This document shows, one piece after another, positions 59,613-64,000 of a stretch of 64,000 bases of DNA. The translations under genes and the position numbers were made by a program. This DNA is from Cloacibacterium rupense. GTDB lineage: Bacteria > Bacteroidota > Bacteroidia > Flavobacteriales > Weeksellaceae. The DNA lies in assembly GCF_014645495.1 (NCBI RefSeq), contig NZ_BMLV01000006.1:193298-257297 (forward strand). Reading direction: 5' to 3'. The notes beneath the pieces were generated by a model that saw nothing but the letters and a program-made list of their open reading frames with translations, did not search any database and was not told the origin of the DNA. The stretch's first letter is position 1. Each line of letters begins with the position of its first letter.

Positions 59613-60282
59613 TTTTTCTGTTTTTCACAAAATGGTTAAATTCAAAAATTTCTTTAGCGGTGTCGTCCCAATTTTTTCGGGGAATTAATTGAAGGGTTAC
59701 AAAAATGTCCTTCTTTTTATCGTAGGAATCTATTCTTTCGATTCTACCATGATAATCTTTCCCAACTTCTTTATATAGGGAATAAAGCAGAATAGTATCC
59801 GTAGGATAAATGTAATATCGAGTATAATTCCAAGGCGAATTAATTTCAAAGCGTTTGTAATTCTTTTTGAAAAGTATGGTATCGCTTAATTTCCTGCGGT
59901 TTCTGTAATTGAGAAGAGGCTTTTTTGTAAAAACAGCTCCCAAAGTTTTGGTATAAACCGAAGTCGGTTTTTGAATTTTTTGTAGCTCTGATAAAACGAA
60001 TGAAGTATTATTATTCAAATCGTAAAAAATAGAATCCTTGATGAAATAAGTTGCTTTCGTCATTTCTGGAAATTCTAAATCAGGAACCAATTCGATGATG
60101 GAATCATTCTGATAATTCAGCCTAGAAATGTGAAAATTCTGCATCTTATTAAGACCTTTGGAAGCATCAAAATACACATTGGAAATGAGGTCGATGCCGC
60201 CTTTTTCTGCCTTGATTTCTTTGTGACAAGAATTCAAAACAAAAAGCAGAATAAAAAATGGTAGTATTAAAAAATTTTTCAT
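59605..60282 (-). CDS. ICE-encoded lipoprotein, unknown function
   Basis: A 225-residue lipoprotein (lipobox VLNSC, Cys19) with a beta-rich body (YFIKDSIFYDLNNNTSFVL, YTRYYIYPTDTILLYSLYKE). No family recognised. It overlaps the methylase/helicase gene by 8 bases, so the two are translationally coupled even though one is exported and the other cytosolic. Confidence 0.7.
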   Translation of the reverse strand: MKNFLILPFFILLFVLNSCHKEIKAEKGGIDLISNVYFDASKGLNKMQNFHISRLNYQNDSIIELVPDLEFPEMTKATYFIKDSIFYDLNNNTSFVLSELQKIQKPTSVYTKTLGAVFTKKPLLNYRNRRKLSDTILFKKNYKRFEINSPWNYTRYYIYPTDTILLYSLYKEVGKDYHGRIERIDSYDKKKDIFVTLQLIPRKNWDDTAKEIFEFNHFVKNRKSE

Positions 60283-60351
60283 TTTTGATAGATTAAAAAA
60301 AGCGGCAAATCATTAAGACCTACCGCTTTCAGATTAGGGTCAGGTATTATT

Positions 60352-61275
60352 TTATCGTTTAATGCTTTGCTCTTTCACGTTATTTTTTTCGTGCTTATTA
60401 TCTTGTTCCAAACCTTCCAACGGTTTGTTGGTATTGATTCGGTTCATATCAGAATCATAGAGTTTGAGATTTCTGTTTTGAGGATTAAGGACGGCTTTTC
60501 CTTCTACAATCTTATCATCTTGCTCAAATTTCACTTTTACAATGTTTCCTTTTTCTAAAGATTTGATGGTGTTTTCTTTGTATTCGGGTTTATCAAAAAT
60601 AAGATTGGATTTTTCTACAATTTTATCGGTTTCCACACCGTAATTTTTATAGAAATTTTGGAACAGATAATTGCCTTTTTCTGTTTTCGGTTCTTCAAAA
60701 TTGAACTGGACAAAAGCGGTTTCCTGCTGGTCGCTTTTCGGGTTGTGAAATTCGATTTTTACGCTCCTACCTTCTAAAAGATTGACGGCTTCTTTTGCCG
60801 TAAAGGTATTCTCTCGGTTGACTGGAAAATTGTGAGAAATTTCTTCATTTTTTTCGTTCGTCAATTTTGCGTTGTACGAATTGAGAAAAATACCACCGCT
60901 ATCTGTTTTGTTAAATTTCAAAGTAAAATCTGCCTTGTTTCCTGGCAAGGTTTTATCGGAAGTGGTTTTGATTTCAAATTGTTGATTTTTAGATTTGATA
61001 ACTTTTTCTAAATCTTTGTGAAGTTTTTCTCCTTCGCCGAAACCAAGGTATTTTAACTGATTTTTTAGATATTCCACTTGGTCGAATTCTTTTTGTGTTT
61101 CCATAATGTTTGGGGTTTGGTTGTTAATATTTAATTTTTCGTCTTTTTCTTTAAAGTCATCTGGTGAAAACAGATCGTCAAACTTTAGATTGTTTTCTTC
61201 CCAATCTAGTTGCTGGGAACTCTTCTGATTTTTACTATCCGCTTCTTCAAATCGGAATGATTCACTGTTCATCAT
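60352..61275 (-). CDS. ICE accessory protein, hydrophilic, unknown
   Basis: A 307-residue soluble protein, highly charged and Asn/Lys/Glu-rich. The segment AVLNPQNRNLKLYDSDMNRI near the end recalls DUF3945-type repeats of Bacteroidota conjugative elements, but the match is weak. It has no signal peptide. It lies in the minus-strand ICE run between a lipoprotein gene and another accessory gene. Function unknown. Confidence 0.6.
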   Translation of the reverse strand: MMNSESFRFEEADSKNQKSSQQLDWEENNLKFDDLFSPDDFKEKDEKLNINNQTPNIMETQKEFDQVEYLKNQLKYLGFGEGEKLHKDLEKVIKSKNQQFEIKTTSDKTLPGNKADFTLKFNKTDSGGIFLNSYNAKLTNEKNEEISHNFPVNRENTFTAKEAVNLLEGRSVKIEFHNPKSDQQETAFVQFNFEEPKTEKGNYLFQNFYKNYGVETDKIVEKSNLIFDKPEYKENTIKSLEKGNIVKVKFEQDDKIVEGKAVLNPQNRNLKLYDSDMNRINTNKPLEGLEQDNKHEKNNVKEQSIKR

Positions 61276-61311
61276 ATTTTTATAGTTGGTTTAAAAGAAA
61301 TTTAAATTGAT

Positions 61312-62031
61312 TTATCTCCTAAATTTTCGTGATTTTTCTTGTTCTTCAGACTGTTCTTCTTGCTCCTCTCGATTTCGATTGGCATCTTCGTATAGATCTC
61401 TGTCATTCACATTCAATTGAACATCAGAATTATTTTCTTTTGCAATTTGTTTTTCGTCTGGCGCAATGCTGTTCACAGAATCAATTTCTCGTGAAACAAT
61501 ATTCAGGTCGTTTGTAATTCTCATGGCGATTTCTGGATATTGTTCTAATTTGTCCTGTAAAAAACTTTTTAGTTTTTCAAGTTCCAATCTATATCGATCG
61601 ATTTCTTCCGGATTTTTTCTTTCCGTAACGAGTTTGGTAAGTTCAGGAGCATTCTTGATAAAATCTAGTTCCTTTATCGTATTTGTTTCTTTGTCAAAAA
61701 CAAATGCCTGTTTTGAAAAACCCAATTGAGCAGAATGCCGATTGTCATTAAAATTGTATTGTGCGCTTGTTTCAGAATACTGGATTTTTTCTTTACTTTT
61801 TTCCAAAATTTCTGACATGCTTTTGTCTCTTTCCAAAAAGATGACTTTCAGTTTCGTATTATTTTCAGTGAGTTGGAAGGTAGCTCTGTTTTTATCTTTG
61901 TCCGCAACGATAGTATATCCTTGTAGGAATTTCTGAATATCATCCGCATTCAGCTTTTTTGAGAATGATAAATCTTCATTGATAATACCGAATTTCTTAA
62001 GTTCTTCGGTTGGTAAATTTTCATTTTGCAT
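61312..62031 (-). CDS. ICE accessory protein, DUF4099-like start
   Basis: A 239-residue soluble protein. The start NLPTEELKKFGIINEDLSFSKKLNADDIQKFLQGY resembles the DUF4099-type opening of mobile-element proteins, weakly. The end is a charged coiled coil (NREEQEEQSEEQEKSRKFRR). Its start overlaps the peptidase gene by 11 bases. Function unknown. Confidence 0.6.
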   Translation of the reverse strand: MQNENLPTEELKKFGIINEDLSFSKKLNADDIQKFLQGYTIVADKDKNRATFQLTENNTKLKVIFLERDKSMSEILEKSKEKIQYSETSAQYNFNDNRHSAQLGFSKQAFVFDKETNTIKELDFIKNAPELTKLVTERKNPEEIDRYRLELEKLKSFLQDKLEQYPEIAMRITNDLNIVSREIDSVNSIAPDEKQIAKENNSDVQLNVNDRDLYEDANRNREEQEEQSEEQEKSRKFRR

Positions 62032-62860
62032 AATAGGTAGCGATTAATTGGTTTACTTTTATAAGGTCATTTAAAAAATGAGTGGGGTTGATACTTTGTC
62101 CGAATTCTTTCACGGAAAAGTGCAGATGCGGTCCAGTTGAATTTCCTGAATTTCCGCTTTTGGCGATGATGAATCCCGCTTTTACAAACTCTCCGACACG
62201 ATAATAAATTTCAGAAAGATGGAGATAAGCCGTTTCAAAACGGTTAAAGTGATTGATTTTGATATAATTTCCACCACCATTATTATCCCAGCCTGTTTCC
62301 GTAACTATTCCGTCCAGAACCGAATAGACATTTTCGTAATTCGCAGCCAAATCAATTCCGTTATGAAATTTAGATGCTCCGAAAATCGGGTGAGTCCTTA
62401 TTCCATAAGGTGATGTAACAGAAATTCCTCTATTCAATGGCATTACAATTTTTGAAAAATTCTTCTCTCTTGGTTCGTTTACAAATTCATATTGCAAAAA
62501 TTTGTTTTTACTGCTTTGAATTTGGTCGAGCATTTTAGTTTGAGTAACTAAAATCAAGGAATCCTGTAATTTTTGCCTATTCCATTTTTTGTTGTTGGCG
62601 GATGAATTTTCTTTAATTATTGCTTTCAGGGAGTCCAGTTCATTTTTTAGTTTGGCTTTTGAGGTAATGTTAAATACATCCTTCCACGATTTTTTCTCTT
62701 TTTTTGGCTTCGGATTGTCCGTTTCTTTTACTTGTTCTATTGCTTTTGCAGATTCCGTTTTCTTCGGCAGTGTCGGTGTCAGTGTATTGAATTGCCCGAA
62801 AAGTGTTATCTGAAAAGACAATATTAACACTGCTATAAAACATTTTTCTATGGTTTTCAT
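62021..62860 (-). CDS. M23-family (LytM) peptidase of the ICE
   Basis: A 279-residue exported protein: signal peptide (FIAVLILSFQITLFGQ, ending near 23), a Lys-rich linker, a coiled coil (~65-115), and an M23 domain. The zinc ligands are visible: H in SKFHNGIDLA (HxxxD) and the H-x-H pair in TGPHLHFSV. The closing NPTHFLND is also typical. It cuts peptide cross-links in peptidoglycan; here it probably opens the wall for the conjugation machinery. All catalytic residues are present. Confidence 0.88.
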   Translation of the reverse strand: MKTIEKCFIAVLILSFQITLFGQFNTLTPTLPKKTESAKAIEQVKETDNPKPKKEKKSWKDVFNITSKAKLKNELDSLKAIIKENSSANNKKWNRQKLQDSLILVTQTKMLDQIQSSKNKFLQYEFVNEPREKNFSKIVMPLNRGISVTSPYGIRTHPIFGASKFHNGIDLAANYENVYSVLDGIVTETGWDNNGGGNYIKINHFNRFETAYLHLSEIYYRVGEFVKAGFIIAKSGNSGNSTGPHLHFSVKEFGQSINPTHFLNDLIKVNQLIATYYAK

Positions 62861-64000
62861 TTATGCTGTTTTTATATTTTCATTGACGATGAGTTCTATT
62901 TCCTTATTGATTTTTCTGAAATTGGTCATCAGAACTTCTTCTTTGCGATTGTTTCCAGCTTTATCTATAAATGAATAGTAAACTGGCATCGGAACGTAGT
63001 TTTGTTCTTCTTGCTTAATGGCTTTCATATCCAAGTTGATTTTTCCATTAATTGCTGATGTTTTGTATTCATCGGTATCATTTTCTTCTCCCTGCGCTAT
63101 CATTCCTGCCATTTCTCCAGTTCTTAATGCGGCTATCTTTCCCGCAGGAATCATAAAATCCATCTTTTCGTTAATGCTGGTTGTGGTTCCTTGTTGTGAA
63201 ATGGATTGAGAAAACGATTTCTGCTTGATTTTTCCGAATAATTTTTCAAGCCATTCTAAGGTATTCTTATCTCTTGCTGAACCAGAAAGAATATTCCCAA
63301 AGATGGCAGAAATAGTATCTGCGACTTCTTTTTTATAAAACTGGCGAAGTTGTGGTATTTCTTGCAATCCTAATAATACTGCAACTCTGTTGCTTCTTGC
63401 TGTTGCCACCACGTTATCAATTTTATGAATGTAAATGGTTGGAAACTCATCGGCGATAATTCCACCAGGCAAATTATGTTTTGAATTCACCAAGCGTAAC
63501 GTTCTGTTCAGAACAGCAGAATATAACGCTGAATTAATATCCTGAGTTCCTGGATCGGATGCGAGAATGAGAATGGATGGATTTTCTCTGTCTGTTATCT
63601 TCAATTCTACTTCATCGCCAGAGAATACCCAAAAACTTTCTTTTGTTGCCAATCTAGAAAGGAATATTTTTAATGTTCCTATTTGTCCTTCCAATTGGTC
63701 AAATGCTTTATTGTCATACGCTGTTTTGAAGGGTGAAAGCAAGGAACCAATCTCTTCATTCTTAAATAATGAATCAAAAATTTCTTGATAGCTACGATTC
63801 ATAAAAGAAAGAATATGGGGCAAATCTGAATATTTTCCGTTTTCTAGCTTTGCAAAAAAGTAAATGCAGGAAGCCAGAAAATTAATAGCTGATTGGGTGA
63901 AAAATGCTTCTGAACCACCTCCAGAACTTGAACCACCTTTTTGCAAAGATGACACCATTGATTCTGCCATTTCTTGTGCTTCGGCTAAGGTTTGGATGTA
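62861..64000 (-). CDS. TraG/VirD4-type coupling protein (N-terminus outside window)
   Basis: The frame is open to the last base, so only the C-terminal ~380 residues are visible. They include a Walker-B-like strand GGIIADEFPTIYI, the arginine-rich VATARSNRVAVLLGLQEIPQLRQFY segment, and IFGNILSGSARD, as in the C-terminal half of TraG/TraD-type ATPases that bring DNA to the mating channel. The Walker A part lies upstream, beyond 64 kb. The gene ends 1 base before the M23 peptidase gene. Confidence 0.82.
   Translation of the reverse strand, partial: YIQTLAEAQEMAESMVSSLQKGGSSSGGGSEAFFTQSAINFLASCIYFFAKLENGKYSDLPHILSFMNRSYQEIFDSLFKNEEIGSLLSPFKTAYDNKAFDQLEGQIGTLKIFLSRLATKESFWVFSGDEVELKITDRENPSILILASDPGTQDINSALYSAVLNRTLRLVNSKHNLPGGIIADEFPTIYIHKIDNVVATARSNRVAVLLGLQEIPQLRQFYKKEVADTISAIFGNILSGSARDKNTLEWLEKLFGKIKQKSFSQSISQQGTTTSINEKMDFMIPAGKIAALRTGEMAGMIAQGEENDTDEYKTSAINGKINLDMKAIKQEEQNYVPMPVYYSFIDKAGNNRKEEVLMTNFRKINKEIELIVNENIKTA

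Larger units (their letters stand above)
43741..64000. mobile_element. Integrative (conjugative) element, one end, continuing beyond the window
   Basis: The core-genome gene set stops at the terminator at 43740. From there on all genes except the IS genes are on the minus strand and are of accessory or conjugative type: TraG-like coupling protein, M23 peptidase, ICE-style accessory proteins, a giant methylase/helicase, then defence cargo. No integrase, relaxase or other Tra genes are visible, so they must lie past 64 kb if the element is complete. The left boundary is proposed from the tRNA-like scar. Confidence 0.7.

Overview
The window is AT-rich and reads as a chromosome segment of a Flavobacteriia member, most likely of the Chryseobacterium/Cloacibacterium (Weeksellaceae) group. 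The evidence is the complete flavobacterial Bat (MoxR-DUF58-BatABCD) cluster, menaquinone genes, many Bacteroidota-type lipoproteins and DUF families, several TAnnTTTG promoter boxes, and dispersed repeats of a type I associate with flavobacteria. This placement is inference from gene content. No rRNA or intact tRNA gene is present.

Region 1 (1-13.3 kb) is redox and sulfur metabolism. After the end of mutS2 and a divergent HD-domain hydrolase come two sulfide:quinone oxidoreductase-like flavoproteins, a DsrC/TusE-like sulfur-relay protein and a DsrE-like protein. On the opposite strand lie pyruvate:ferredoxin oxidoreductase (nifJ), a GltD-like FeS flavoprotein and a CoA-disulfide/polysulfide reductase fused to rhodanese. 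A CRP/FNR-type palindrome (TGTAAC-N4-GTTACA) precedes both SQR genes and the reductase. In two of the three cases it lies at exactly the same distance from an identical TAATTTTG box, which suggests one sulfur/redox regulon.

Region 2 (13.4-18.6 kb) holds two PspC-domain membrane proteins with a PadR regulator, sharing a duplicated promoter/operator. It also has a 20-residue amphipathic peptide gene with its own terminator directly upstream of an acyltransferase gene, followed by a menaquinone thioesterase/isochorismate synthase pair.

Region 3 (18.6-28.6 kb) is the minus-strand Bat cluster (aerotolerance/envelope). It is interrupted by extra genes, notably a RhuM-Fic fusion.

Region 4 (28.9-43.7 kb) contains DinB, RlmB, a lipoprotein, a YfhO-type membrane protein, an acyl-carrier-like membrane protein, a glycosyltransferase with a 7-bp tandem repeat in its coding sequence, three DUF2202 paralogues, a LolC-type permease, NamZ, a DUF3575 protein and a thioredoxin. 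Short palindromic and heptamer repeats are scattered through it.

Region 5 (43.74-64 kb, running off the window) is an integrated mobile element, probably an ICE. It starts at what looks like the 3' end of a tRNA gene followed directly by that tRNA's terminator. The conjugation side carries a TraG-like coupling protein, an M23 peptidase, small accessory proteins and a 1732-residue Toprim/methylase/helicase protein. Between this module and the attachment scar lies defence-like cargo: a 1939-residue protein with a Cap4/DUF4297-like nuclease domain and a STAND-type NTPase (Avs-like), and upstream of it a second gene with a possible PD-(D/E)xK motif. That second gene is broken twice, by an in-frame TAA and by a 2.3-kb IS1595-family element with 23-bp perfect inverted repeats, an 8-bp target duplication, and KilA-N and 34-residue passenger genes. 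Removing the IS and one target copy restores the frame exactly.
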